Of a stretch of 19,241 nucleotides of DNA, positions 7,393 to 15,498 are shown in pieces. The translations under genes were made by a program, and so were the position numbers. The stretch is taken from contig JAISRG010000006.1 in assembly GCA_031273725.1 (NCBI GenBank), positions 1-19,241 on the forward strand, given 5' to 3'. Source of the DNA: Puniceicoccales bacterium. Lineage in GTDB: Bacteria; Verrucomicrobiota; Verrucomicrobiia; Opitutales; JAIRKQ01. Position 1 is the first letter of the stretch, and every line of letters begins with the position of its first letter. The notes below the pieces were generated by a model. It worked only from the letters and a program-made list of their open reading frames with translations. It did not search any database and was not told the origin of the DNA.

Positions 7393-8854
7393 TTTACCCA
7401 TCAATTTAGAGAATTTTCAGGCTCTCAAAAATGAATTGGTTGGACAAATAACATGTGATTCCCGTGAGGTAAACAGGCCACAGGGAAATTTGGCAACTCT
7501 ATTTTTCGCCCTGGTCGGCCAACACTTTGACGGCCACAACTTTATTGGCGATGTATTTCGCCAAAATCCCCTGGCAATTATCGTATCCGAAAAAGACCTG
7601 AGCCCATTCCATGCACGCAGTATTCAAGTCCGGGATATTCAGAAAACAATGGCAGTTGTTGCTAGAAAGTTTTTTCAAAACCCCGATGCCCGATTAAATC
7701 TAGTTGGAGCGACAGGTACGAATGGAAAGACAACCACCACGTATCTATGCCGTGCGATGCTAAATGCGGTTAGCAAAACTGGCATATTGGGGACCATAGC
7801 CTACGATGTCTATGGCAACCCCAGGAAGGTTTCCAATACGACCCCCGCAGCAATAGTTTTGTTCCAAATGCTTGCCGAAGCTGTTCAAAATGGATGCCAA
7901 AACCTGGTCTTGGAAATTAGTTCCCATGCCCTGGAATTAAAGCGAACGTATGGTCTAGAAATAGATGCTGCGATATTTACGAATTTGTCGCCGGAACACC
8001 TGGATTTTCACGGCAATCTCGATGATTATTTTTCGGCAAAAAAAAAATTGTTCCACGATGCCAATGGCTATAAACTGAAACATTCCGTGATAAATATCGA
8101 TGATACATACGGGCGGCAGCTGTTTCAGTCCCTCAAACATGATGGAAAAATGCCCCTATCCTTTGGATTTTCAAAGGATGCGGATTTCAAAATTTGTAAT
8201 GTGAAAAAAAATGACATCGATGGGACGATTTTTGAAATAAGTATGAAAAAGCGATCCCATGCTTTTAGGTCACATCTGTTTGGCCATTATAATTTGCTGA
8301 ACATAGCTGCCAGTTTTGCTGTCTGCATGATGATCTACGAAGAACCAGAAAAGTTTACGGAAGCCATCGCCAATTTTCAAGGTGTGCCAGGCCGCATGGA
8401 TAAAGTAATACTACCCAATGGGGCTATCGCATTTGTCGACTATGCGCATACTCCGGACGCACTGCACACCACCATTGAAACATTACGTTCCATCAAAAAG
8501 GGGCGCCTGATAACCGTTTTTGGATGTGGAGGCGACCGCGATGCAACAAAACGTGCTCCCATGGCAAGGATAGTAAATGGGATGTCCGATTTTGCCATTG
8601 CAACATCCGATAATCCACGCCACGAATCACAGGATAACATATTTGGGGACATGAAAATGGGAGTAGTCGACGGCAATAAAATTTCTTTCATCAAAGACAG
8701 AAAAGAAGCCATAGCCACAGCAATTCAAATGTCACGGGCAGGAGATATCATATTGGTAGCGGGGAAGGGGCATGAAACCTACCAACTGATCGGGGATAGG
8801 GTTTTCGATTTCGACGATAAAAAAGTTATCCGGGAAATGGGCAGCCTATGCTAA
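7352..8854 (+). CDS. murE: UDP-MurNAc-tripeptide synthetase, meso-diaminopimelate type (MurE)
   Basis: MurE adds the third stem-peptide amino acid to UDP-MurNAc-L-Ala-D-Glu using ATP, in the cytoplasm. Numbering from the TTG at 7334: substrate-binding CDSREV (41-46), ATP loop GATGTNGKTTTT (125-136), EISSHALEL (194-202), NLSPEHLDFHG (217-227), the lysine-rich FSAKKKLF with the likely carbamylated Lys (233-240), GRMD (353-356), VDYAHTPDAL (368-377), and SDNPRHES (425-432). The DNPR motif is the signature for meso-diaminopimelate rather than lysine, so the cell wall is predicted to be of the DAP type. Possible starts are TTG 7334, ATG 7340 and ATG 7352; all overlap the end of accD, which indicates coupling. 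I chose 7352 because the usual N-terminus begins shortly before the first helix, but 7340 is nearly as good. Its stop codon abuts the stop codon of the convergent gene. Confidence 0.95.
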   Translation: MENLQTLEKLIGSDLPINLENFQALKNELVGQITCDSREVNRPQGNLATLFFALVGQHFDGHNFIGDVFRQNPLAIIVSEKDLSPFHARSIQVRDIQKTMAVVARKFFQNPDARLNLVGATGTNGKTTTTYLCRAMLNAVSKTGILGTIAYDVYGNPRKVSNTTPAAIVLFQMLAEAVQNGCQNLVLEISSHALELKRTYGLEIDAAIFTNLSPEHLDFHGNLDDYFSAKKKLFHDANGYKLKHSVINIDDTYGRQLFQSLKHDGKMPLSFGFSKDADFKICNVKKNDIDGTIFEISMKKRSHAFRSHLFGHYNLLNIAASFAVCMMIYEEPEKFTEAIANFQGVPGRMDKVILPNGAIAFVDYAHTPDALHTTIETLRSIKKGRLITVFGCGGDRDATKRAPMARIVNGMSDFAIATSDNPRHESQDNIFGDMKMGVVDGNKISFIKDRKEAIATAIQMSRAGDIILVAGKGHETYQLIGDRVFDFDDKKVIREMGSLC

Positions 8855-9301
8855 TTATTTTAATAGGGCTTTGACAATTTTGTGAGTATCCTTGAAAATA
8901 TTTTGCCATTCTTGGGAATCTTCTGGTAAAGTCTCAAGGGAATAAATTCGTAACACTTTTTCGATAAGGGATTCTTCAAATTGTTTTTGGATTAGCCTTT
9001 CACGGATATTTTCAACCGATGGTTCATTCGGAGGATATGACTTCCCCATGTCCAGACATGCGCGGATGGCATAGCGGGCAAAAAACCTAAAACTAGCATC
9101 ATCTTCGTAGACAATGGCACGCTCCATGTTGACGATGGCACTACCAATCACATAGCGATGGTCGGCGAAGTTTTTTTTATCCCTTTCTTTTTTTATTTTA
9201 GATACCACCCTATAAACGAAGTACGATAGTGTTGCCGTGGATACACTTAACACAAGCCATATGATTACCTTCGCGTAGTCATCCATAAAATCAAAATACA
9301 T
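8855..9301 (-). CDS. Small single-pass membrane protein of unknown function
   Basis: I do not recognise this 148-residue protein. One hydrophobic segment near the N-terminus (about residues 11-31) is followed by a strongly basic stretch (KIKKERDKK, 35-43), which predicts an inside C-terminus. The remainder is soluble and probably helical, with a line of acidic and basic residues and the pattern FRFFARYAIRACLDMG (about 71-86). It lies 12 bp after the glycosyltransferase on the same strand, so the two probably form one transcript and may share an envelope task. Its stop codon directly abuts the murE stop on the other strand, leaving no room for a terminator between the two transcripts. That the frame is real is supported by its length, the tight spacing and the lack of a better frame opposite. 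Confidence 0.75.
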   Translation of the reverse strand: MYFDFMDDYAKVIIWLVLSVSTATLSYFVYRVVSKIKKERDKKNFADHRYVIGSAIVNMERAIVYEDDASFRFFARYAIRACLDMGKSYPPNEPSVENIRERLIQKQFEESLIEKVLRIYSLETLPEDSQEWQNIFKDTHKIVKALLK

Positions 9302-9313
9302 AGGACATCCCGG

Positions 9314-10102
9314 TCATTGGGATTTTTTTGGAAATGGCACTTTTTCGTGCAAGTTAAGTAGCCGTGTGTATTTATATAGCGTGAAGAATCCCTTAAGTTT
9401 AGCTATGAAATAACCCTCTGCCCCATCCAAAAATCCAAGTTTCAAAATATAGGAATGGAAAAATGCCCACTGGGCCTTGATTGCTGCTTTCAGTGGAGAA
9501 ATCTTTTTTCTATATTCAAATAAATCATGGGCAGCCAAATCTGCGTATAGTACATTCTTTTGGATAAATTCCACCGGAGATTCTCCGGCATAGTGCAAAA
9601 TGTCACCTTTTATACGTTTCACCCTGCCATCTACTTCTACCCTTTCATGGACACTGCCGCCAACAAACTTTCCATGATTTTTTTTAAAAAGTCTGAGGCT
9701 ATAGTCTGGATACCAATCGCCATAGGAAATCCACTTGTCTAAAAAAAATGTTCTTCTGGGAAATTCAGCACCGACATAGCGGTTATTAGCCATGTTAATA
9801 AAATTTTTTATGGATATCCCTAGGGTTTCACTTATCGCTTCGTCAGCATCGAGAGATAGTATCCATTCATTCACGGCACAGCTAATGGCAAAATTTTTTT
9901 GCCCATAAAATCCTTCCCATTCGTGTTCCACGACCCTTGCCCCATAGGTCTCAGCAAGGATCCTGGTGTCATCCGTGCAATCATTTATCACTACTATAAT
10001 TTCATCGGCAATGGACTCCACTGATTGAATGCATCTAGTTATGATTTTTTCAGCATTTTTAGCTATTACGACCACACTTAATTTTGACTGAAAAATACTC
10101 AT
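9314..10102 (-). CDS. Family 2 glycosyltransferase, WaaE/KdtX-like
   Basis: A GT-A fold family 2 glycosyltransferase of 262 residues. Seen in order: the nucleotide-sugar start SVVVIAKNAE (9-18), DEIIVVINDCTDDT (33-46), the Q69-containing turn GQKNFA, the metal-binding SLDADEA (83-89), YGDWYPDYSLRLF (127-139), and GSVHERV (149-155). This spacing and the YPD..LRLF / HE pairing match the WaaE/KdtX-type glycosyltransferases, several of which attach a hexose to the inner core of lipopolysaccharide from a cytoplasmic UDP-sugar. The exact donor and acceptor are not readable. I chose the ATG at 10102; the frame extends to a TTG at 10147, but the extra residues would precede the normal family start. 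No ribosome site is visible. It is divergent from the ECF sigma gene and followed by the small membrane protein. Confidence 0.88.
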   Translation of the reverse strand: MSIFQSKLSVVVIAKNAEKIITRCIQSVESIADEIIVVINDCTDDTRILAETYGARVVEHEWEGFYGQKNFAISCAVNEWILSLDADEAISETLGISIKNFINMANNRYVGAEFPRRTFFLDKWISYGDWYPDYSLRLFKKNHGKFVGGSVHERVEVDGRVKRIKGDILHYAGESPVEFIQKNVLYADLAAHDLFEYRKKISPLKAAIKAQWAFFHSYILKLGFLDGAEGYFIAKLKGFFTLYKYTRLLNLHEKVPFPKKSQ

Positions 10103-10140
10103 AGCAAATGAAAGGGGGCATTTAATAGAGAAATGAAGTG

Positions 10141-10168
10141 TTGTCAATAGGCAAAGTTATTGTATTGT
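10141..10168 (+). promoter_or_regulatory. Possible sigma-70-type promoter of the ECF sigma operon
   Basis: TTGTCA (10141-10146) and TATTGT (10163-10168) are separated by 16 bases, with TG just before the second box. A transcript starting about seven bases later would reach the GTG at 10179 with almost no leader. The fit is modest and chance matches are common in AT-rich DNA, so this is only a candidate. Confidence 0.28.
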
Positions 10169-10178
10169 GTAGTCTTTA

Positions 10179-10814
10179 GTGAATATTGAAGGTATAGTTT
10201 CACGCGGAAATGATGTCTCAGACAGCTCTCTGGACGATCAGTCATTCAATGAAGATTTATATTTAGTAAATCGAGTAAAGGCCAATGATTCTGCTGCCTT
10301 TGATACCCTTGTAAAGAAATACCGCGAAAGGCTATTTTCCATAGTATACAATATGACTTCAAATCGCGATGATGCATTTGATATTACCCAGGAGGTTTTC
10401 ATAAGAGCCTATCGGGGGATAAAAAGTTTTAATGGCAAGTCAGCTTTTTTTACTTGGTTATACAGAATTGCCATAAACACTTCGATAACACAAATAAATA
10501 AGACCAGATTGCGTCGATTTTTTAGCCTTGAAATCCTAGATGAAGAAAATACACAAAAAGCCTATCCGGAATATTTTGTCGGCATGGACGATTCAAGTAA
10601 GTCACTTTTTTTAAAAGAATTACAGGAAAATTTGAACGTCGCGCTACAAAAATTGTCAAATAAACATAGGAGTGTGGTTGTTTTATGCGAAATAGAAGGG
10701 CTTAGTTCATTACAAGCTGCTTCTGTTTTGAAGTGTTCGGAAGGGACGGTGAGATCTCGGTTGCACTATGCAAAAGAACAATTGAAGTCCTATCTCCAAA
10801 ACTATTTACGTTAA
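10179..10814 (+). CDS. ECF-type RNA polymerase sigma factor
   Basis: A 211-residue ECF (group 4) sigma factor. Region 2 spans about residues 38-107, with DAFDITQEVFIRAYRGI (65-81) covering the promoter -10 contact and FFTWLYRIAINTSI (90-103) closing it. After a poorly conserved linker, region 4 covers about 153-208, with the helix-turn-helix ALQKLSNKHRSVVVL (155-169) and CSEGTVRSRLHYAKEQL (186-202). There is no region 1 or 3, as expected for ECF factors. The only in-frame start near a full N-terminus is the GTG at 10179; the next Met is inside region 2. It heads a four-gene plus-strand unit with a small membrane protein, an HtrA-like lipoprotein and RNase HIII, with gaps of only 4, 8 and 0 bases. 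That arrangement suggests envelope-stress signalling comparable in layout to RpoE systems; the target promoters are unknown. Confidence 0.95.
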   Translation: MNIEGIVSRGNDVSDSSLDDQSFNEDLYLVNRVKANDSAAFDTLVKKYRERLFSIVYNMTSNRDDAFDITQEVFIRAYRGIKSFNGKSAFFTWLYRIAINTSITQINKTRLRRFFSLEILDEENTQKAYPEYFVGMDDSSKSLFLKELQENLNVALQKLSNKHRSVVVLCEIEGLSSLQAASVLKCSEGTVRSRLHYAKEQLKSYLQNYLR

Positions 10815-10818
10815 AATT

Positions 10819-11271
10819 ATGATTGATGATAATAAAGATAAACGACTGGAAAAATTGTTACAGCTGAAAAGGTTTGAAATGCCATCCGAAGAAAGATGGT
10901 TGGAATTCGATTGTGCCTTTGAAAACAGACGATTATCTGCCATAAAAGAATCCAAAATTAGGATGGTATTTTCATCGCTGGGAGCTATTTTTAATTTTAA
11001 ACGTATTGTGTGTTCGGCTGGTTTTTGTTTGCTATTTTTGATTATTTTTGTTGCCATTGCTAGGGAAAGATCAACTGTAAATGATGTACGAATGGCGCGG
11101 GAAATTAGTAAAAAATATGTTCAATTTGCCAGTGATGGCATGTTGGCGTATGACGACGATATCGATATACAGTCCGGCATTTGTAACATCAGTTATTCCA
11201 ACGATGGGATTGAGTATGTGCAGGACATGTTGCCAATGCAAAGTAATCCTTCCCTATTGGCTAGAATGTAG
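10819..11271 (+). CDS. Small single-pass membrane protein after ECF sigma gene, possible anti-sigma factor
   Basis: A 150-residue protein of no family I can name with certainty. The N-terminal 60 residues are charged and probably cytoplasmic, beginning with DKRLEKLLQLKRFEMPSEE (7-25); one hydrophobic segment covers about 63-81 and the remainder is a short acidic domain outside the membrane. Anti-sigma factors of ECF systems often have this shape and sit directly after the sigma gene, and this gene starts four bases after the sigma stop. I see no zinc-binding HxxxCxxC motif of the ZAS type, so an anti-sigma role is inference from position and topology. A similar 'LKRxExP' N-terminus is, to my memory, common in small proteins next to sigma genes in Verrucomicrobiota, where their job is not settled. 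It is followed by the HtrA-like gene after eight bases. Confidence 0.78.
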   Translation: MIDDNKDKRLEKLLQLKRFEMPSEERWLEFDCAFENRRLSAIKESKIRMVFSSLGAIFNFKRIVCSAGFCLLFLIIFVAIARERSTVNDVRMAREISKKYVQFASDGMLAYDDDIDIQSGICNISYSNDGIEYVQDMLPMQSNPSLLARM

Positions 11272-11279
11272 AATTTAAA

Positions 11280-12341
11280 ATGTCAAAAAAGTATTTTAAA
11301 CTTAGCTGCCTTTTTCTGTTTTGTTTTGTGTTGGGATGTTCATTGTCGGTAGTCACAGCATCAAGCCGCTCTACAGACAAAGTTATTCCGCCAAAACTTG
11401 AAATAACGGCGCCGTCCGAATGTAATTTATTTGAAAATTCGGTAAAGAACGTTTTCAATGGCAAAAAGAATTCCATTGTTCGCGTGGTATGTATCACAAA
11501 GCCCGAGGAAGAGATTAGGGCCGATACCAGCGCAAAACAAATTCTTGCTGGAACCGGATTTTTTATTTCCGACAAAGCACATGTATTGACGGCTGCCTCG
11601 ATTGTCAAAAATGCACAAATGATTCGTATAGATTACATGGGTTCTTCCTATGTCGCCGAATGCATAGGGGTTGATGTCCAGACGAATGTTGCAGTTTTGA
11701 GACTGTTACAACCGCCAAGCGAGTTTGGAATAGTAGACGTTAGTGAAAATAATACGAAGGTGCTGACGGAAATAGGGTCATTTGTTGTGTTCATAGGATG
11801 CAAGTTGGGCATGGATCCACTGCCCGAACTAGGGAATGTCAGTGGGAAAAACATATCCTACGGTGACAATATGTTTTTGACCACATACTTGCGGACGAAT
11901 TTAATGTTTTGCGGTGGGGAAAGCGGGGCTCCCGTTTTTGAACTGAATGGGAAGCTATCTGGAATGATGATAGCGTCATTGCCAGAAATGAATTCCAGTT
12001 TTATTCTACCGAGGCGAGCCCTTTCAAAGGTTGTCGATGCAATAATTCGCGATGGTATCGTAAAACATTCCAAGCTTGGGATAGAAGTACACTCCGAATT
12101 CCGATTTAACATTGGGCAAGAAATCGTTATTTCGAAAGTCATTACCGGTTCCGAAGCAGAAAAGGCAGGTTTGCTCGTAGGAGATATTATAAAAAAGGCT
12201 GGAAATTTTGATGTGCGCTACAAGGAAGACCTGTACAATGCTATATTCTTTTGCTGCCATGATGCTCAGATTACAATCACCGTTTTGCGAGAAGGAAAAG
12301 AATTGTCTTTTCAGGTAAAGGGTGAATATATAGTCGAATAA
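11280..12341 (+). CDS. HtrA/DegP-like trypsin-fold lipoprotein with PDZ domain, protease triad apparently lost
   Basis: A 353-residue exported protein. The N-terminus is a signal peptide ending in VLGC (17-20), a plausible lipobox, so it may be anchored as a lipoprotein. Residues about 60-255 follow the trypsin-like fold of HtrA proteases: GTGFFIS (91-97), TAASIV (105-110), DVQTNVAVL (132-140) and GGESGAPV (212-219). Aligned with DegP (TNNHVV, SDIAL, GNSGG), the catalytic His is Ser107, the catalytic Asp is Asn136 and only Ser215 remains, so normal serine-protease activity is not expected. A PDZ domain fills about 265-345 (KLGIEV, SEAEKAGLLVGDII). It could act as a chaperone, sensor or scaffold in the periplasm. 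It sits in the ECF sigma unit, eight bases after the small membrane protein, and its stop codon touches the ATG of RNase HIII. The loss of the triad is read by eye from motif alignment. Confidence 0.87.
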   Translation: MSKKYFKLSCLFLFCFVLGCSLSVVTASSRSTDKVIPPKLEITAPSECNLFENSVKNVFNGKKNSIVRVVCITKPEEEIRADTSAKQILAGTGFFISDKAHVLTAASIVKNAQMIRIDYMGSSYVAECIGVDVQTNVAVLRLLQPPSEFGIVDVSENNTKVLTEIGSFVVFIGCKLGMDPLPELGNVSGKNISYGDNMFLTTYLRTNLMFCGGESGAPVFELNGKLSGMMIASLPEMNSSFILPRRALSKVVDAIIRDGIVKHSKLGIEVHSEFRFNIGQEIVISKVITGSEAEKAGLLVGDIIKKAGNFDVRYKEDLYNAIFFCCHDAQITITVLREGKELSFQVKGEYIVE

Positions 12342-13292
12342 ATGGTTACTAAGTCCGGACGTTCAGCTAATTCAGATTCAAAACCCAGCACTTGTATTTA
12401 CACGACGAAACTTAATGCTGCTCAATTTCAGCTATTGCACGCATTGTGCATGGGTAAAAGTTTTGAAAAATATCAGGTTGAATACGCAAAATTCGCTTTC
12501 AAGGGCAATGGGGTGAATATTGTTGCCTATGAAAGCGGTAAAGTGGTTATCCAAGGGAAAAAGACCGAGGAATTCATCCAATTTGAATTGGAACCAAATG
12601 TGACATTTAGTGCGACATTTGGCTACGAAGAGATTGAACATCCGGAATGGTTTGAGGACCACGCTGGGATGGATGAAAGCGGAAAGGGAGATCTATTTGG
12701 GCCCCTTGTTACGGCATGTGTGATTGCGGGCAATGACATTGTTCGCCAGTGGATAAAAGATGGGGTCAGGGATAGCAAAAATGTTTCCAGTGATGGTATG
12801 ATTTCCGCCCTTGAGTCTAAGATTTTGAAATCAGATTGCGTTTCAAACGTCATGTGCGTTAGCATGGAAAAATATAATGAGTTATACGTCAAGTTCGGAA
12901 GTAACATGAACATTTTACTCGCATGGATGCACTCCTGTTCCCTGCAAAATGCCTTGCAAAAACGATACGTACCATGGGGGATGCTCGACCAGTTCTCAAA
13001 ACGTCCCATTGTTCAAACCTTTTTAAAAGACAAAAATTTTGATCTACGCATGCAAACAAAAGCCGAATCCGATCCTGTGGTAGCCGCAGCATCAATTTTG
13101 GCCCGGGCGGAATATAACAGGCAGATCAATGCTCTATCAAAGAAAGCTGGATTTACCATAAAAAAAGGAGCTGGCCCATTAACCGTTACCCAAGCCCATG
13201 AAATTGCTAAAAATCTTGGCTATGATAATTTGAAAAGCTTCATTAAACTACATTTTGCAACTGCGCCAACGGCAAACACCACTCACACATAG
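12342..13292 (+). CDS. rnhC: Ribonuclease HIII
   Basis: RNase HIII cuts the RNA strand of RNA-DNA hybrids, as in R-loops and replication primers. The 316-residue length fits the family. The first 95 or so residues form the TBP-like N-terminal domain typical of HIII (ending in the FELEPNVTFSATFG area), which separates it from the shorter RNase HII. The nuclease domain opens with AGMDESGKGDLFGPL (108-122), with catalytic Asp111 and Glu112 in the DE.GKGD context, continues with DSKNVSS (144-150) and MLDQF (214-218, likely third acidic residue), and has AESDPVVAAASILAR (241-255). It starts on the base after the HtrA-like stop codon and ends the four-gene sigma unit, though nothing indicates a functional link. 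No SD motif is visible. It is convergent with the murC-murB gene across 49 bp. Confidence 0.94.
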   Translation: MVTKSGRSANSDSKPSTCIYTTKLNAAQFQLLHALCMGKSFEKYQVEYAKFAFKGNGVNIVAYESGKVVIQGKKTEEFIQFELEPNVTFSATFGYEEIEHPEWFEDHAGMDESGKGDLFGPLVTACVIAGNDIVRQWIKDGVRDSKNVSSDGMISALESKILKSDCVSNVMCVSMEKYNELYVKFGSNMNILLAWMHSCSLQNALQKRYVPWGMLDQFSKRPIVQTFLKDKNFDLRMQTKAESDPVVAAASILARAEYNRQINALSKKAGFTIKKGAGPLTVTQAHEIAKNLGYDNLKSFIKLHFATAPTANTTHT

Positions 13293-13341
13293 AACGGCTG
13301 AAAGTTTATTTTTCATTCCAAAACGAAAGTTCGCTGAAAAT

Positions 13342-15498
13342 TTAAGCCCTTAGAATGTTTATTTCCGCTCGTAGAAATTTTCCAAATTTGATGTGTGTCG
13401 TGTATCTTGCCAAATCTATTAGCTTTTCAATATCCCGCGAAGATGCATTTCCCCGATTGATTATAAAATTGGCATGCTCATTGGAAATGGTCGCATCTCC
13501 CGCGGAGGAACCCTTCAAGCCAGCTTTGTCGATCAATTCTCCGGCACAGAAATCATCTCCGTTTTTAAACACCGATCCAAAGTTGATACCTTTTGGTTGG
13601 TGAGTTTTTCGCCAGTTTAATAATTCTTCAGCTACGGAGGTGAAATATTCTTTTGGAGCCTGGTCGCTAAACCGAAAGGTCGCACCGAGGATGATATGAT
13701 TACGTGGAATGGAGGACATCCGGTAGCCGAAGTCCAAAGAAGATTTTTCCATGGTATGTAGGCGCCCATCCGGATCCAAAATTTCGATGGATATTAAATG
13801 ATCGGATATCGTTTGTCCGTGGGATCCGGCATTCATAAAGATTGCCCCGCCCAGATGACCCGGGATATATGAAAGTTTTTCGGTCCCCAGGAATTGTTTT
13901 TCACTCACCGATTTACAGAAATCGCGGAGAGAAACTCCACTTGCGCAATGCAAGGTATTATCACCAACCCAATTAAGGGATTTCCAGTGGTCAGAATTTA
14001 GCATTACCATGACCGCATTAACCATGCCATCGGGAGGCAATATTTTGGTTCCATTGCCGATAATCGCATACCTAATTTTCAAATTGTGACAAATGTTTAA
14101 AACGGCGATCAATTCGTCGCGTGTTGTTGGATTTACACATATTCGGGCGGAAGTGGGGATTTTTATGGAAAATGCACGGGTTAAATCTTCAAAGGAAGAA
14201 AATTTTATCTGGGCTTTTGTAAAAGCTTTCTCCGCTTCCCCAAACGCAATTTCGCCGATGAAAGCTTTGGCGTGATACAAAATATTACCTGCACCGACGA
14301 ACATGACCAGCTGTTTTTTATCGCACGAAGACAGCTTGCCATAGATATCGCGTATGTTGTCTGAGAATTGTGCGAGATTCAAAAATCCTTTGTTTGGATT
14401 TTTTATGTTATTGAACACAAGGTCACTGGAAACACCTGCAATCTTTTCCTCAAATGCGCTGTATAGTTCAACGACAAATGGCCTATCGAACCTATCCAAA
14501 ATCGCTGCAAATTCGGCGAAATATTGCTTGGTCCGGGATAACCTATGTGGCTGAAATATTATATTCAGCTCGTAGTCTTTGTAGTGGGTTTTGACATATC
14601 TCAGCAACGAATTAATTTCCGCTGGGTGATGGGCGTAATCATTTAAAAAAACAAACTTTTCGGTTACAAGCATTAGGTCATTTCGGCGTTGGATCCCCGT
14701 TATTTTATCGGGCAAAATGATATCTTTGCCAAAAATTTTGTGCAGACAAAATGAAGCTATTGCCTTATTTTTTTCGGAAAAATCGTTACCATTCAACCCT
14801 TGGATTTTGACATATTTTTTTTCAAACTTGGATGCGATACGTGTAAAAATCGTATCATCTTCGGGAACAAAGATGGTCGATTTGGTCCGAGCAAACAGCT
14901 CTTCAAATGTTTTCAAAAAGTTATCCCGGTCTCCGTAATTACATATGTGATCATCGTCATAGTTCAGAGCAATGGTGCATTCCGGTGAAAAATTTTCTAT
15001 GGTGCCATCGCTTTCGTCAACCTCGGCCACTATCCATTCGGATCTTTCGTCGTATGCGGATGGTGAAATTGCATTCCCCTTAAAAAACCCACCCACCACA
15101 TAGTCAAAAATTATGCCACTTTTTTTAAGAATCTCCACACATATGCCAGAAACGGATGTCTTGCCGTGTGACCCTATAATCGCGAGCAATTTTCTATCCC
15201 GGCAAACTTTTGCTAAAAACTCCCCCCGCCGAAGAATTTCAATGCCATCTTTTGTTGCACATTGGCAAACGCTGTCAATGTTTTCGCTAACGGCACTCGA
15301 CCGGACCACATAATCACAATTTGAAGGAAGCCCTTTTTCGGGCATGAAGACCACTCCATGGGATATTAGAAGGTCTTTGATTGGCAAGCTGACGTAATCG
15401 TCCCATCCATAAACCGCATACCCCCTTTGGACTAAATAAACTGCCAGTGGTGCCATTCCTGCTCCACAAATTCCAAGCATACAAATATTTTTATTCAT
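13342..15498 (-). CDS. murC/murB: Bifunctional MurC-MurB fusion: UDP-MurNAc-L-alanine ligase and UDP-MurNAc dehydrogenase
   Basis: One 718-residue frame carries two cytoplasmic peptidoglycan enzymes. Residues 1 to about 425 are MurC, which joins L-alanine to UDP-MurNAc with ATP: N-terminal GICGAGMAPLA (9-19), ATP loop GSHGKTS (109-115, in place of the common GTHGKTT), EVDESD (159-164), NYDDDHICNYG (179-189), NDYAHHPAEI (286-295), FQPHRLSRT (315-323) and FVGAGNI (400-406). Residues about 435-718 are MurB, the FAD enzyme that reduces UDP-GlcNAc-enolpyruvate one step earlier: YIPGHLGGAIFMNAG (544-558), the catalytic-site YRMS (592-595), FGSVFKNGDDF with catalytic Ser642 (640-650), HANFIINRG (675-683) and the final acid in LRAEI (Glu712). 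No internal stop or frameshift is seen. Its ATG overlaps the end of murG by eight bases. The order MurC-then-MurB reverses the reaction order. Confidence 0.95.
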   Translation of the reverse strand: MNKNICMLGICGAGMAPLAVYLVQRGYAVYGWDDYVSLPIKDLLISHGVVFMPEKGLPSNCDYVVRSSAVSENIDSVCQCATKDGIEILRRGEFLAKVCRDRKLLAIIGSHGKTSVSGICVEILKKSGIIFDYVVGGFFKGNAISPSAYDERSEWIVAEVDESDGTIENFSPECTIALNYDDDHICNYGDRDNFLKTFEELFARTKSTIFVPEDDTIFTRIASKFEKKYVKIQGLNGNDFSEKNKAIASFCLHKIFGKDIILPDKITGIQRRNDLMLVTEKFVFLNDYAHHPAEINSLLRYVKTHYKDYELNIIFQPHRLSRTKQYFAEFAAILDRFDRPFVVELYSAFEEKIAGVSSDLVFNNIKNPNKGFLNLAQFSDNIRDIYGKLSSCDKKQLVMFVGAGNILYHAKAFIGEIAFGEAEKAFTKAQIKFSSFEDLTRAFSIKIPTSARICVNPTTRDELIAVLNICHNLKIRYAIIGNGTKILPPDGMVNAVMVMLNSDHWKSLNWVGDNTLHCASGVSLRDFCKSVSEKQFLGTEKLSYIPGHLGGAIFMNAGSHGQTISDHLISIEILDPDGRLHTMEKSSLDFGYRMSSIPRNHIILGATFRFSDQAPKEYFTSVAEELLNWRKTHQPKGINFGSVFKNGDDFCAGELIDKAGLKGSSAGDATISNEHANFIINRGNASSRDIEKLIDLARYTTHIKFGKFLRAEINILRA

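Noticed and set aside
13293..13341. Terminator between rnhC and murC-murB
   Set aside because: Some self-complementary bases occur (GAAAGTT, AACGAAAGTT), but no stable stem with a T-run could be drawn.
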